Part shown: positions 6,637 to 12,671 of the stretch, piece after piece
Numbering within the stretch: position 1 is the first letter of the stretch
Layout: the number at the start of each line of letters is the position of its first letter
Assembly (NCBI GenBank): GCA_007127385.1
Contig: SKZM01000008.1
Coordinates: 1-12,671, forward strand
Direction: 5' to 3'
DNA: 12,671 nt
DNA from: Methanosalsum sp.
Lineage (GTDB): Archaea > Halobacteriota > Methanosarcinia > Methanosarcinales > Methanosarcinaceae
Notes under the pieces: generated by a model
What the model was told of the DNA's origin: nothing
Seen by the model: only the letters and a program-made list of their open reading frames with translations
The model's database searches: none
Program-made: the position numbers and the translations under genes

Positions 6637-7920
6637 AAAAAAATAATCGTTCAGGTGGCACTGGATCTTCTGGAAATCAAACGTGCGGTCCAGATAGCAA
6701 AAGAAGCTGTAGAGGGTGGTGTTGACTGGATCGAAGCCGGTACACCACTTATAAAAAGTGAAGGTATGAATGCCGTCAGACAGCTCAAGAGCGCTTTCCC
6801 AAAGAACGTTATTGTAGCAGATATGAAAACAGTGGATACTGGTGCAATGGAAGTTGAAATGGCAGCAAAGGCAGGTGCAGATGTTGTTATGCTGATGGGA
6901 AATGCAGATGATTCCACAATAGTTGAATCGATACGTTCAGCCCGTAAATATGGTGTGAAGGTTATGGTAGATCTGATCTCTGTAGATGATCCATTGCAGC
7001 GATCTAAAGAACTGGAGTCCCTTGGGGTCGATTACATAAATGTTCATACCGGTATTGATCAGCAGATGATGGGTATTGAACCTGTATCCATTCTTCAGAA
7101 TATCTGCAGGGAAGTAAATGTTCCTGTAGCAGTTGCAGGAGGCCTGGATCCACGGAGTGCAGCCCGAGCTGTAAATGCAGGAGCTGATATTGTGATTGTT
7201 GGAGGGAATATCATTCGTTCTGACAGTGTGACCGAGTCTGCCCGTGCTATCAGGAATCTTGTTGATTCTCCAGTTGATGTTACTGAATCTGAAATATCAC
7301 GGGATGAGGGGATCCGTGAAATATTGATGTCAGTGTCCACTCCGAATATCTCCGATGCCATGCACAGGAAAGGCGCAATGAAGGGAATCCACTCATTTGC
7401 AAAAGGTCGGAAAATGGTAGGGACGGCGGTCACTGTCAGAACAATGGAAGGCGACTGGGCAAAGACGGTTGAGGCAATTGATACGGCAGAAAGTGGTGAT
7501 GTGATCGTAATATACAGTGGTAGCAATGATACTGCATGCTGGGGAGGACTTGCCACAATGAGCTGTATCAATAAAGGAGTTGCCGGTGTTGTGGTTGACG
7601 GAGCTGTCAGGGATATTGATGAGATTAAAAAGATGGTACTCCCGGTCTTTGCAGGAAACAATGTACCAAATGCAGGTGATCCCAAAGGCTTTGGGGAAAT
7701 TAACAGTGAGATTGTCTGTGGAGATCAGACCGTATGTCCGGGTGATTACATAGTGGGTGATGATAATGGTGTCGTCATTGTGCCTGCAAATAGAGCCTAT
7801 GAAATAGCCCGGCGTGCAAAAGAGGTTGAGAAGGCCGAAAAGAGACTATATGCTGAGATACAGAAAGGAGGGACCCTTTCAGATATACTTCAACTTGAAA
7901 AATGGGAGAAGCACAGATGA
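6634..7920 (+). CDS. hps: Bifunctional hexulose-6-phosphate synthase / RraA-like fusion
   Basis: Residues 1 to about 210 form an HPS/OMPDC-superfamily barrel: VALDLL near the N-terminus, [12 protein letters not shown] (33-44) and the DxKxxD signature DMKTVD (63-68). In archaea without a pentose phosphate pathway, HPS with PHI runs the ribulose monophosphate route in reverse, making ribulose 5-phosphate plus formaldehyde. Residues from about 222 form an RraA-like domain with [13 protein letters not shown] and a G-x20-R-D-x2-E pattern (G305, R326, D327, E330) like that of metal-dependent HMG/oxaloacetate aldolase-decarboxylases. Annotations as demethylmenaquinone methyltransferase or RNase regulator are therefore doubtful. 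The start is odd: the only standard start after the stop at 6601-6603 is GTG 6655, which removes the first barrel strand; the strong ribosome binding site indicates ATC 6634. The 3' end overlaps the prepilin peptidase gene. The fusion itself is a known methanogen architecture. Confidence 0.9.
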   Translation: MKKIIVQVALDLLEIKRAVQIAKEAVEGGVDWIEAGTPLIKSEGMNAVRQLKSAFPKNVIVADMKTVDTGAMEVEMAAKAGADVVMLMGNADDSTIVESIRSARKYGVKVMVDLISVDDPLQRSKELESLGVDYINVHTGIDQQMMGIEPVSILQNICREVNVPVAVAGGLDPRSAARAVNAGADIVIVGGNIIRSDSVTESARAIRNLVDSPVDVTESEISRDEGIREILMSVSTPNISDAMHRKGAMKGIHSFAKGRKMVGTAVTVRTMEGDWAKTVEAIDTAESGDVIVIYSGSNDTACWGGLATMSCINKGVAGVVVDGAVRDIDEIKKMVLPVFAGNNVPNAGDPKGFGEINSEIVCGDQTVCPGDYIVGDDNGVVIVPANRAYEIARRAKEVEKAEKRLYAEIQKGGTLSDILQLEKWEKHR

Positions 7921-8678
7921 TCGAGATCCTGAAAGTACTGATATGTATTCCTTTTCTTATATATGCCAGCTATTCTGATATAAAGACCCGCAGAGTATCC
8001 AACAGAGTATGGCCCCTGATGCTTGGTGCAGGGTCAATTTTCATAATACATGATCTGGTGAGATATGGTCTGGAACATCTGATTCATCTGGTATTGTCCT
8101 TTGCGTTCATTTTCATTTTTGTATATATTCTATTCTATCTCAATGCCTTCGGAGGAGCTGATGCAAAGGTCCTGATGGTCATATCCCTGATTATCCCCGC
8201 CTATCCTGTTATTGAACTGGCAGGCGCGACACTGCCTCTATATGGTGTACCATTGATCAACCTTTTTGCCTTTGGGGTATTTACCAATTCTATAATTCTT
8301 ACAGTAGTTGTTCCTCTGGGACTCTTTATTTATAATCTCATCAAACTTCCTGCAAATGAGATTATAAAAAATCCCTTCTATCTCTTTATTGGATACATGC
8401 ATCCAGTTTCAGATCTTGGAGAGCGCCACCTGAAATTGATTGAAACATATCAGGAGAATAACAATGGTGAAGTTTCTTCAAAGTTTAGCAGAAGTGGTGT
8501 GGATATAGATGACCGGCAATTAAGGACGCTTCGATCATATGCAAAAAAAGGTCTCATTGGCAATAAAGTATGGGTCACACCAGGTTTGCCATTCATGATC
8601 CCTATAACCGCAGGCTTTATTGCAGCCGTTATTTTTGGAGATCTCATTTTTTATCTGACCCTGAACTATCTTGTATGA
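7917..8678 (+). CDS. Archaeal prepilin/prearchaellin peptidase (A24 family)
   Basis: This membrane aspartic protease of 253 residues cleaves class III signal peptides from type IV pilin-like or archaellin precursors. The two catalytic aspartates are D21 in [11 protein letters not shown] and D82 in FGGADAK, the GxGD-type motif. About six hydrophobic segments are visible. A soluble insert at about residues 148-220 (with [11 protein letters not shown]) precedes the last membrane segment, resembling archaeal A24 enzymes with an extra C-terminal domain. I chose ATG 7917, which overlaps the previous stop as ATGA and has GGAG at 7905-7908 eight bases upstream. ATG 7902 would add five residues. No pilin or archaellin gene is in the window, so its substrates cannot be named; whether it is FlaK- or EppA-like is open. 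Confidence 0.88.
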   Translation: MIEILKVLICIPFLIYASYSDIKTRRVSNRVWPLMLGAGSIFIIHDLVRYGLEHLIHLVLSFAFIFIFVYILFYLNAFGGADAKVLMVISLIIPAYPVIELAGATLPLYGVPLINLFAFGVFTNSIILTVVVPLGLFIYNLIKLPANEIIKNPFYLFIGYMHPVSDLGERHLKLIETYQENNNGEVSSKFSRSGVDIDDRQLRTLRSYAKKGLIGNKVWVTPGLPFMIPITAGFIAAVIFGDLIFYLTLNYLV

Positions 8679-8699
8679 ACAATTTTTAATATAAATTGT
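8679..8699. promoter_or_regulatory. Inverted repeat spanning the TATA element before the small basic protein
   Basis: ACAATTT (8679-8685) and AAATTGT (8693-8699) are perfect 7-base arms around TTAATAT. The block is TATA-like and lies about 35-40 bases before the TTG start at 8728. It could be a promoter with an overlapping operator, or an AT-rich hairpin ending the prepilin peptidase transcript. Confidence 0.45.
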
Positions 8700-8727
8700 C
8701 ACATATATTTGATGGGAGGCATTAAAT

Positions 8728-8865
8728 TTGACAGACAATGATAACAACAGTTCAGAAACAGATACCGGACCTAAGAAAAGGGTAACAAAAGCCAAAATTG
8801 ACCCTATCAAGGTAGGGGACAAGCGTGGCGGTAAGAAAAAAGGATTGCTGGATACATGTGAATAA
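8728..8865 (+). CDS. Small basic protein, 45 residues, unknown function
   Basis: The frame starts with TTG at 8728 and has a strong GGGAGG ribosome binding site at 8714-8719, eight bases before the start codon. The product opens with an acidic/polar stretch (TDNDNNSSETDTG, residues 2-14) and turns very lysine-rich: PKKRVTKAKIDPIKVGDKRG, then GKKKGLLDTCE with a single Cys next to the end. I do not recognise the family. The good ribosome binding site, its own TATA-like region and a terminator shortly downstream argue that it is real despite its size. The composition suggests a nucleic-acid- or ribosome-associated protein, which is inference only. It is flanked by the prepilin peptidase gene and guaAB and is probably transcribed alone. 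Confidence 0.7.
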   Translation: MTDNDNNSSETDTGPKKRVTKAKIDPIKVGDKRGGKKKGLLDTCE

Positions 8866-8886
8866 CGCAATATATGCGAATGATTA

Positions 8887-8940
8887 TAGGGATGCGATGA
8901 GGTATGTTTTTTGAACTGCTATGCACCCTATTCTTTTTTT
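8887..8940 (+). terminator. Hairpin and T-tract terminator after the small basic protein
   Basis: TAGGG (8887-8891) pairs with CCCTA (8926-8930), and after a single bulged A, TGC (8893-8895) pairs with GCA (8923-8925). A T-rich tract, TTCTTTTTTT (8931-8940), follows directly. The T-tract alone is a good archaeal termination signal. It separates the upstream genes from guaAB. Confidence 0.6.
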
Positions 8941-8957
8941 AACCCGGATGTTTTTCA

Positions 8958-8978
8958 TCATAGTTGCCGGCACTATGA
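8958..8978. promoter_or_regulatory. Palindrome upstream of the guaAB TATA box
   Basis: TCATAGT (8958-8964) and ACTATGA (8972-8978) are perfect 7-base inverted arms around TGCCGGC, itself almost fully symmetric. The element directly precedes the TATA sequence at 8981-8987, which is where an archaeal operator or activator site would sit. No regulator is identifiable. Confidence 0.5.
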
Positions 8979-8980
8979 AG

Positions 8981-8987
8981 TATAAAC
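8981..8987 (+). promoter_or_regulatory. guaAB TATA box
   Basis: TATAAAC at this position predicts transcription from about 9009, leaving a leader of about 35 bases with GGAG at 9032-9035 before the ATG at 9045. A second AT-rich stretch, TTATGTATAATAAAT (8989-9003), is a possible alternative. Confidence 0.5.
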
Positions 8988-9044
8988 CTTATGTATAATA
9001 AATAACATCTGATAATCATCATCGATCAGCTGGAGTTTTTTGCA

Positions 9045-9959
9045 ATGGTTAAAGTAGATACGTTTATTCCAAAAAGTATTGAATACATTAAAAGGGAATG
9101 TACTGGCCGGGCTATTATTGCCCTGTCAGGAGGTGTTGACAGTTCAGTGTGTGCAGTACTGGCACACAGGGCAATTGGAGATAATCTGATACCAATATAT
9201 ATTGATACAGGTCTTATGAGAAAAGGTGAAACAGAGAAGATAAGAAATACTTTTCTTGACATGAATTTGCAGATAATTGATGCAAAGGACAGATTTTTTG
9301 CAGCACTTAAGGGAATTGATGATCCGGAAGAAAAAAGAAAGGCAGTTGGTGAAACCTTTATCCGGGTTTTTGAAGATGAGGCAAAGGAACTGGATGCTGA
9401 TACCCTTATTCAGGGTACTATCTATCCGGACAGAATTGAATCAGAAGGAGGTATTAAATCCCACCATAATGTTGGAGGCCTGCCTTTAAGGATCAATTTC
9501 AAGTCCATTGTGGAGCCCATAGACGATCTCTATAAAGATGAGGTGCGGGAAGTTGCCAGGGCCCTGGATCTGCCAGAGGAAATATGTGATAAAATGCCTT
9601 TCCCGGGACCTGGACTTGCAGTGAGAGTGCTTGGTGAGGTTACAGAAGAAAAAATTGAGGTTGTAAGGGAAGCAAATGCTATAGTTGAGGAAGAACTGGT
9701 TGAAAGCTATCATCCATGGCAGACCTTTGCAGCGGTTCTTGGAAAAGGCACCGGGGTTAAAGGTGACCAGAGAGTGCATGGATGGATAGTTGCAGTGCGT
9801 GCTGTGGGATCAAGGGACGGGATGACTGCTGAGTCTCTTGAGCTGCCCTGGACGGTTCTGAAAAAAATAGAGGCGCGCATATCAGGATCCATACCTTCTG
9901 TTGTGAGAGTTGTATATGACCTGTCGCCTAAGCCTCCTGCTACAATCGAGTTTGAATAA
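9045..9959 (+). CDS. guaAB: GMP synthase subunit B (ATP-pyrophosphatase subunit)
   Basis: This subunit activates XMP with ATP and aminates it to GMP, using ammonia from a separate glutaminase subunit. Archaea split GMP synthase in this way, and the 304-residue length without a glutaminase domain fits. The PP-loop SGGVDSS (28-34) binds ATP pyrophosphate. [10 protein letters not shown] (138-147) and FPGPGLAVR (186-194) are further GMP-synthase signatures, and the C-terminal dimerisation domain ends with PPATIEFE. The ATG at 9045 has GGAG nine bases upstream. The glutaminase gene is not in this window. raSEA begins at the base after the stop codon, so the two are cotranscribed. A palindrome sits upstream of the promoter. 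Confidence 0.96.
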   Translation: MVKVDTFIPKSIEYIKRECTGRAIIALSGGVDSSVCAVLAHRAIGDNLIPIYIDTGLMRKGETEKIRNTFLDMNLQIIDAKDRFFAALKGIDDPEEKRKAVGETFIRVFEDEAKELDADTLIQGTIYPDRIESEGGIKSHHNVGGLPLRINFKSIVEPIDDLYKDEVREVARALDLPEEICDKMPFPGPGLAVRVLGEVTEEKIEVVREANAIVEEELVESYHPWQTFAAVLGKGTGVKGDQRVHGWIVAVRAVGSRDGMTAESLELPWTVLKKIEARISGSIPSVVRVVYDLSPKPPATIEFE

Positions 9960-11009
9960 ATGACCATGAAAGATCTAAACAAAACTGTTCTGGATATCCG
10001 GGAACGCCAGCGTATAAAACCATATGCAACTGACCGGCCGGCAGCTTCGTGGACCGGGAAGGATCTTGTAGATGGGGAAATAATAGATTCACTGACAATT
10101 ATCTTCAGGACTTCAGGTTGTTACTGGGGATGTGCCGGTGGATGTACAATGTGTGGATATGTGTATGACAGTGCTACAGAAATACCAGACGATGATGACC
10201 TCGATTCACAACTAGAGCATGCACTCAAAAAAGCATCTGATCTTGAAAAAATGGTGGTAAAGATATTCACCTCAGGCAGTTTTCTGGATGAGAATGAGAT
10301 CAGTAGAAATTCCCGAAAAAATATCCTGCTTCAATTAAGGGACGATGACCGAATTGTAAAGGTCATTGTAGAGACAAGACCTGAATTTGTGACTGACCAG
10401 ACAATGAATGATTGCATGGATCTTATTGCTGGCAAGCCTTTTGAAATTGCGGTTGGCCTTGAGACAAGTTCAGATAAGATACGTTCAGAATCTATCAACA
10501 AGGGTTTTAGCTTCAAAGACTTTGTAAGGGCATCGGAAATTGCAAAAACTAGAGGAATAACTACAAAAGCCTATCTGCTTCTCAAACCACCTTTTATTTC
10601 AGAAAGTATGGCCGTTGATGATATTATTCGCTCAGTGAATGACATTCACCCTTATGCAGGCACAGTATCCATTAATCTCTGTAATGTTCAGAAAGGGACC
10701 CTTGTGGAGATGCTATGGGAAAGAAAACAGTTTCGTCCTCCCTGGTTGTGGAGTATCGTTGAAATACTGAAGAAGACAAAATCCACACACCCAGATCTTG
10801 TGATAATGTCAGATCCTGTGGGCGCAGGATCGCAACGTGGTCCACATAACTGCAAAATATGCAGCAGGGATGTGGCAGATGCAGTGAGAAATTTTTCTCT
10901 AACGCAGGATATAAGGGTGCTTGATAGTGTATCATGTGAATGTCGTTATCTATGGGGAAAAATAATTGAACTTGATGATTATACCTATGGTGCTCCCATT
11001 ACGGTGTAA
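9960..11009 (+). CDS. raSEA: Archaeosine synthase radical SAM subunit RaSEA
   Basis: RaSEA acts with the ArcS lysine transferase to turn the preQ0-lysine adduct at tRNA position 15 into archaeosine. The 349-residue protein has the characteristic cluster SGCYWGCAGGCTMCGY (52-67). C58, C62 and C65 form the CX3CX2C site for the 4Fe-4S cluster, and C54 is an extra conserved Cys. Further cysteines lie near the C-terminus (NCKICSRD and CECRYLW). A conserved VGLETSSDKIR segment lies mid-barrel, as in Elp3-like radical SAM proteins. Older annotations call the family simply a TIGR01210 radical SAM protein. The ATG directly follows the guaAB stop; a second ATG two codons later (9966) is equally possible, and neither has a clear ribosome binding site. 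arcS and the transglycosylase gene are not in the window. Confidence 0.92.
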   Translation: MTMKDLNKTVLDIRERQRIKPYATDRPAASWTGKDLVDGEIIDSLTIIFRTSGCYWGCAGGCTMCGYVYDSATEIPDDDDLDSQLEHALKKASDLEKMVVKIFTSGSFLDENEISRNSRKNILLQLRDDDRIVKVIVETRPEFVTDQTMNDCMDLIAGKPFEIAVGLETSSDKIRSESINKGFSFKDFVRASEIAKTRGITTKAYLLLKPPFISESMAVDDIIRSVNDIHPYAGTVSINLCNVQKGTLVEMLWERKQFRPPWLWSIVEILKKTKSTHPDLVIMSDPVGAGSQRGPHNCKICSRDVADAVRNFSLTQDIRVLDSVSCECRYLWGKIIELDDYTYGAPITV

Positions 11010-11014
11010 TGTAA

Positions 11015-11043
11015 ATACATCCTGTAGATTCATCAGGATGTAT
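11015..11043. terminator. Perfect 10-bp hairpin at the raSEA/argB convergent junction
   Basis: ATACATCCTG (11015-11024) and CAGGATGTAT (11034-11043) are perfect complements with a 9-base loop. The argB stop codon (11033-11035, minus strand) lies at the loop/arm boundary. On the plus strand a pyrimidine-rich CTTCCTT follows. The symmetric stem can form in either transcript, so it is a probable two-way terminator. Confidence 0.6.
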
Positions 11044-11926
11044 CTTCCTTATAAAGCATGGTCCCTATTCCTCGGTCAGTGAAGAGTTCCAGGAGGATTG
11101 AATGAGATACACTTCCATTGATTATATGAATCCCCTCGACCCCGCTTTCAACAGCTGTTGATGCACTTCTGATCTTAGGTATCATTCCACCGGTGATTAT
11201 TCCTTCACTGATCAGATTCTCAACATCCTTAACTGCTATTCTGGATATTCGCGTAGACTCATCATCATATTTTTTAAGTATTCCTGGTACATCTGTCATC
11301 AGTATAAGCTTTTTTGCATGAATGGCCGCAGCTATATCTCCAGCTACAGTATCGGCATTGATGTTTAGACTATTGCCCTTTACATCCATTGCAATAGGTG
11401 ATATTACAGGGATATATCCCTTCTCCGTAACAATGCTTAACAGGTCAGGATTAATGATCTCCGTTTCTCCGACCCATCCCAGATCAACCTCATGTTCAAT
11501 ATCTTCGATCATGATACGCTGACTTGGTTTTTTTCTTGCGATTATCATGCGTCCGTCTTTACCTGAGAGTCCAATTCCCCTGCCTCCATGAAGGCCAATA
11601 AGGGATACAATATTGGTATTGATATTACCCACCAGGACCATACTGGCAATTTCCATTGTTTCATCATCAGTTATTCGGAGTCCGCCAATAAATTCTGGTT
11701 CTTTGCCCATGATCTTCATTTTAGCGGTTATTTCCGGTCCTCCTCCATGGACTATAATGGGATATATCCCTACATATCTAAGCAGAACTATGTCCTGGAT
11801 AATATCATCCATTATTTCAGGATCTACCATTGCATGGCCCCCGATTTTGATAACCATTAATGATCCGTAAAATTCTCTGATATATGGCAGGGCTTCTATC
11901 AGGATTTTTTCTCTAGTAAGGGTCAT
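11033..11926 (-). CDS. argB: Acetylglutamate kinase
   Basis: ArgB phosphorylates N-acetylglutamate in the second step of arginine synthesis. The 297-residue amino-acid-kinase fold has KIGGHAM (27-33) with the phosphate-binding lysine, HGGGPEI (60-66), GLRITDDETMEI (82-93), NADTVAGDIA (190-199) and GGMIPKI (246-252) with the second conserved lysine. This pattern separates it from carbamate and aspartate kinases. The ATG at 11926 lacks a ribosome binding site, and TATA-like sequence lies about 20-28 bases upstream, so translation is probably leaderless. The gene is alone on its strand, with no other arg genes here, and converges on raSEA. Feedback inhibition by arginine is not predictable from what I can see. 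Confidence 0.97.
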   Translation of the reverse strand: MTLTREKILIEALPYIREFYGSLMVIKIGGHAMVDPEIMDDIIQDIVLLRYVGIYPIIVHGGGPEITAKMKIMGKEPEFIGGLRITDDETMEIASMVLVGNINTNIVSLIGLHGGRGIGLSGKDGRMIIARKKPSQRIMIEDIEHEVDLGWVGETEIINPDLLSIVTEKGYIPVISPIAMDVKGNSLNINADTVAGDIAAAIHAKKLILMTDVPGILKKYDDESTRISRIAVKDVENLISEGIITGGMIPKIRSASTAVESGVEGIHIINGSVSHSILLELFTDRGIGTMLYKEDTS

Positions 11927-11940
11927 AGCTATATAATTTT

Positions 11941-11957
11941 CATAAATATGTTTAAAG
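11941..11957 (-). promoter_or_regulatory. Candidate argB TATA box
   Basis: On the minus strand this reads CTTTAAACATATTTATG. TTTAAACATA is centred about 26 bases before the ATG at 11926, which would give a leaderless transcript. This matches the missing ribosome binding site. Confidence 0.4.
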
Positions 11958-12072
11958 TTTTGTATTTAAGATAATTAAATCATCAAAAAAATGGATTATG
12001 CTAATAGGCTTTACAGAAATTAACCATTCAAATCCGTGAATTTTGTACGGAATCTATTCAGAAATTATATTA

Positions 12073-12107
12073 GTAAAAAAATTGGTGCCCATCATATAGA
12101 ACGGGCA
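12073..12107 (-). terminator. MC1 terminator
   Basis: Read on the minus strand just after the MC1 stop, TGCCC and GGGCA form a 5-bp stem with a 12-base loop. After CCAA comes a run of seven T (complement of 12074-12080). The stem plus T-tract directly behind the gene makes a likely terminator for an abundant transcript. Confidence 0.6.
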
Positions 12108-12116
12108 GGATAACTA

Positions 12117-12407
12117 TTAGATTTCATCAAGTTTTTCAATTTTAACCTTTTTGACATAGGGTTTGTTGATCTTATCTGGCATCCAGTTTGGTTTGTTCTT
12201 TGGCGCATCAACCATTTGTTTCCAGCCTTTGAACACATGGACTTTTTTTGTTCCACGTTCTCTGAGTCTGATGGTCTCTGGCTTACTTTTGGATCCACTT
12301 CCCCGGTTTGCTACTTTTAGAGCAGCCTGACGTGGTTGTTTTCCAGTAAAGACGCCATGCTCATTTCCCTTTTCATCTCGTAGTACAAAATTTCTTGTCT
12401 GAGCCAT
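12117..12407 (-). CDS. mc1: Non-histone chromosomal protein MC1
   Basis: MC1 is a small, abundant monomeric DNA-binding and -bending protein of Methanosarcinaceae and haloarchaea. The 96-residue product matches Methanosarcina MC1, as I remember it, along its whole length: TRNFVLRDE(K)GNEHGVFTGK at the start, QPRQAALKVANRGSG (24-38), IRLRERGTKKVHVFKGWK (46-63) and the lysine/proline-rich arm DAPKNKPNWMPDKI (67-80). The two tryptophans, W62 and W75, are present; the second lies in the arm known to contact DNA. A GAGGTGAT ribosome binding site lies four bases before the ATG, matching the zinc-ribbon gene. A strong TATA box and a T-tract terminator frame it as a single-gene transcript. This is the best taxonomic marker in the window. 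Confidence 0.97.
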   Translation of the reverse strand: MAQTRNFVLRDEKGNEHGVFTGKQPRQAALKVANRGSGSKSKPETIRLRERGTKKVHVFKGWKQMVDAPKNKPNWMPDKINKPYVKKVKIEKLDEI

Positions 12408-12456
12408 GATATCACCTCGTAACCTTTTACGGCAACTGATAGTACTTCTGTTTATT

Positions 12457-12475
12457 AAGTATAAATAGCTTTTCT
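12457..12475 (-). promoter_or_regulatory. MC1 promoter (BRE plus TATA box)
   Basis: The minus strand reads AAGAAAAGCTATTTATACTT: a purine-rich BRE-like stretch followed by a TATTTATA box centred near 12462. Transcription from about 12436 gives a leader of about 29 bases containing the GAGGTGAT ribosome binding site. It is among the best promoter matches in the window. Confidence 0.6.
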
Positions 12476-12508
12476 TTTAAAGTGGTCTTTCGATTCTGAT
12501 TCTGATTA

Positions 12509-12526
12509 CATATATAATATAATTAT
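12509..12526 (+). promoter_or_regulatory. AT-rich TATA-like block near the right edge
   Basis: CATATATAATATAATTAT is a strong TATA-like block about 45-55 bases before the ATG at 12567. It could drive the partial frame at the right edge. It is symmetric enough to work in either direction, and AT content alone may explain it. Confidence 0.3.
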
Positions 12527-12566
12527 ACTGTAAACCGATGTTATTGCATATTAACACAACATTTAC

Positions 12567-12671
12567 ATGCAATCAATTTGTAGTATTTTGAGAATTAAGA
12601 CTTATCAGGATCAAACGATAGATATATCTGAAATTGCTAATTGTTTGAATCGGTTAAGTAATTTTATAAAA
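12567..12671 (+). CDS. Possible partial gene running off the right edge
   Basis: From ATG 12567 a frame stays open for 35 codons to the end of the window (MQSICSILRIKTYQDQ... to ...LNRLSNFIK). An in-frame TAA at 12552 precedes it, so this would be the N-terminus. A TATA-like block lies upstream but there is no ribosome binding site, so it would have to be leaderless or weakly translated. I do not recognise the sequence. In AT-rich DNA a 35-codon open stretch can arise by chance. Confidence 0.3.
   Translation, partial: MQSICSILRIKTYQDQTIDISEIANCLNRLSNFIK

Noticed and set aside
6626..6646. GTG 6626 with programmed -1 slip on the A7 run as the start of the HPS fusion
   Set aside because: The A-run is followed by TAA and would permit slippage into the HPS frame, but no ribosome binding site precedes this GTG and it overlaps the strong AGGTGATCC site itself. 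I keep it only as an alternative to the ATC start.
7095..7685. Long minus-strand open frame opposite the HPS-RraA gene
   Set aside because: It lies wholly antisense to a well-supported gene, and its low-complexity Ser/Thr/Ile/Ala composition is typical of a shadow frame.
8535..8870. 111-codon minus-strand frame covering the small basic protein region
   Set aside because: It runs antisense to the end of the prepilin peptidase gene and the small gene; the plus-strand reading has the ribosome binding site and terminator.
11588..11870. Two plus-strand frames within argB
   Set aside because: They are antisense shadows of a gene with all acetylglutamate kinase motifs.
12032..12052. TCCGT/ACGGA inverted repeat upstream of argB
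   Set aside because: The five-base arms are flanked by mismatches and there is no T-tract; this is too weak to call.
12092..12298. 68-codon minus-strand frame inside MC1
   Set aside because: It is another frame of the MC1 gene, which matches its family along its full length.
12491..12508. Short tandem GATTCT repeats
   Set aside because: There are only two to three imperfect copies with no neighbouring structure, consistent with chance.
1..12671. CRISPR array, transposon, tRNA or integration site
   Set aside because: I saw no regularly spaced repeats, transposase-like frames, tRNA cloverleaf or long direct or inverted repeats. The gene content is ordinary chromosomal housekeeping.

Overview
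The window is chromosomal DNA of a methanogenic archaeon, most likely a member of the Methanosarcinaceae. The evidence is a full-length MC1 chromosomal protein, ribosomal protein S17e next to dapA-dapB, the split archaeal form of GMP synthase, the archaeosine radical SAM enzyme RaSEA, an archaeal prepilin peptidase, and TATA-box promoters with GGTGA-type ribosome binding sites. The AT-rich base composition fits a methylotrophic genus of that family, but the exact genus is an inference. All recognisable genes look like core housekeeping genes. I saw no insertion sequence, prophage, CRISPR array, tRNA or rRNA.

Layout. Bases 130-552 (+) encode an archaeal zinc-ribbon protein. A DUF1624 membrane protein (713-1477, +) then converges on the Y-family DNA polymerase dinB (1485-2570, -). 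Next comes a small membrane protein (2715-3026, +), followed by the operon rps17e-dapA-dapB (3147-5021, +), which links translation with the first two committed steps of lysine/diaminopimelate synthesis. It converges on pyrB-pyrI (6463-5054, -), the aspartate carbamoyltransferase catalytic and regulatory chains. Divergent from pyrB is a fused hexulose-6-phosphate synthase/RraA-like gene (about 6634-7920, +), overlapped by a prepilin peptidase (7917-8678, +). A 45-residue basic protein with a TTG start (8728-8865, +) lies ahead of a hairpin/T-tract terminator. guaAB and raSEA (9045-11009, +) follow and converge on argB (11033-11926, -). The window closes with the MC1 gene (12117-12407, -) and a possible partial reading frame running off the right edge.

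Connections. pyrB/pyrI and the hexulose-phosphate synthase diverge from one 170-base control region. One makes the pyrimidine ring precursor and the other probably supplies pentose phosphate for PRPP, so coordinated control is plausible. dapA/dapB and argB add amino-acid synthesis.

Most worth a second look: (1) the hexulose-phosphate synthase fusion has no ATG, GTG or TTG where its family begins, but has an ATC exactly where the ribosome binding site predicts a start; (2) hairpins overlap a stop codon at all three convergent gene junctions; (3) there is a palindrome directly upstream of the guaAB TATA box; (4) there is an unassigned 45-residue basic protein with an inverted repeat across its promoter. 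I did not find a clear new multi-gene system.
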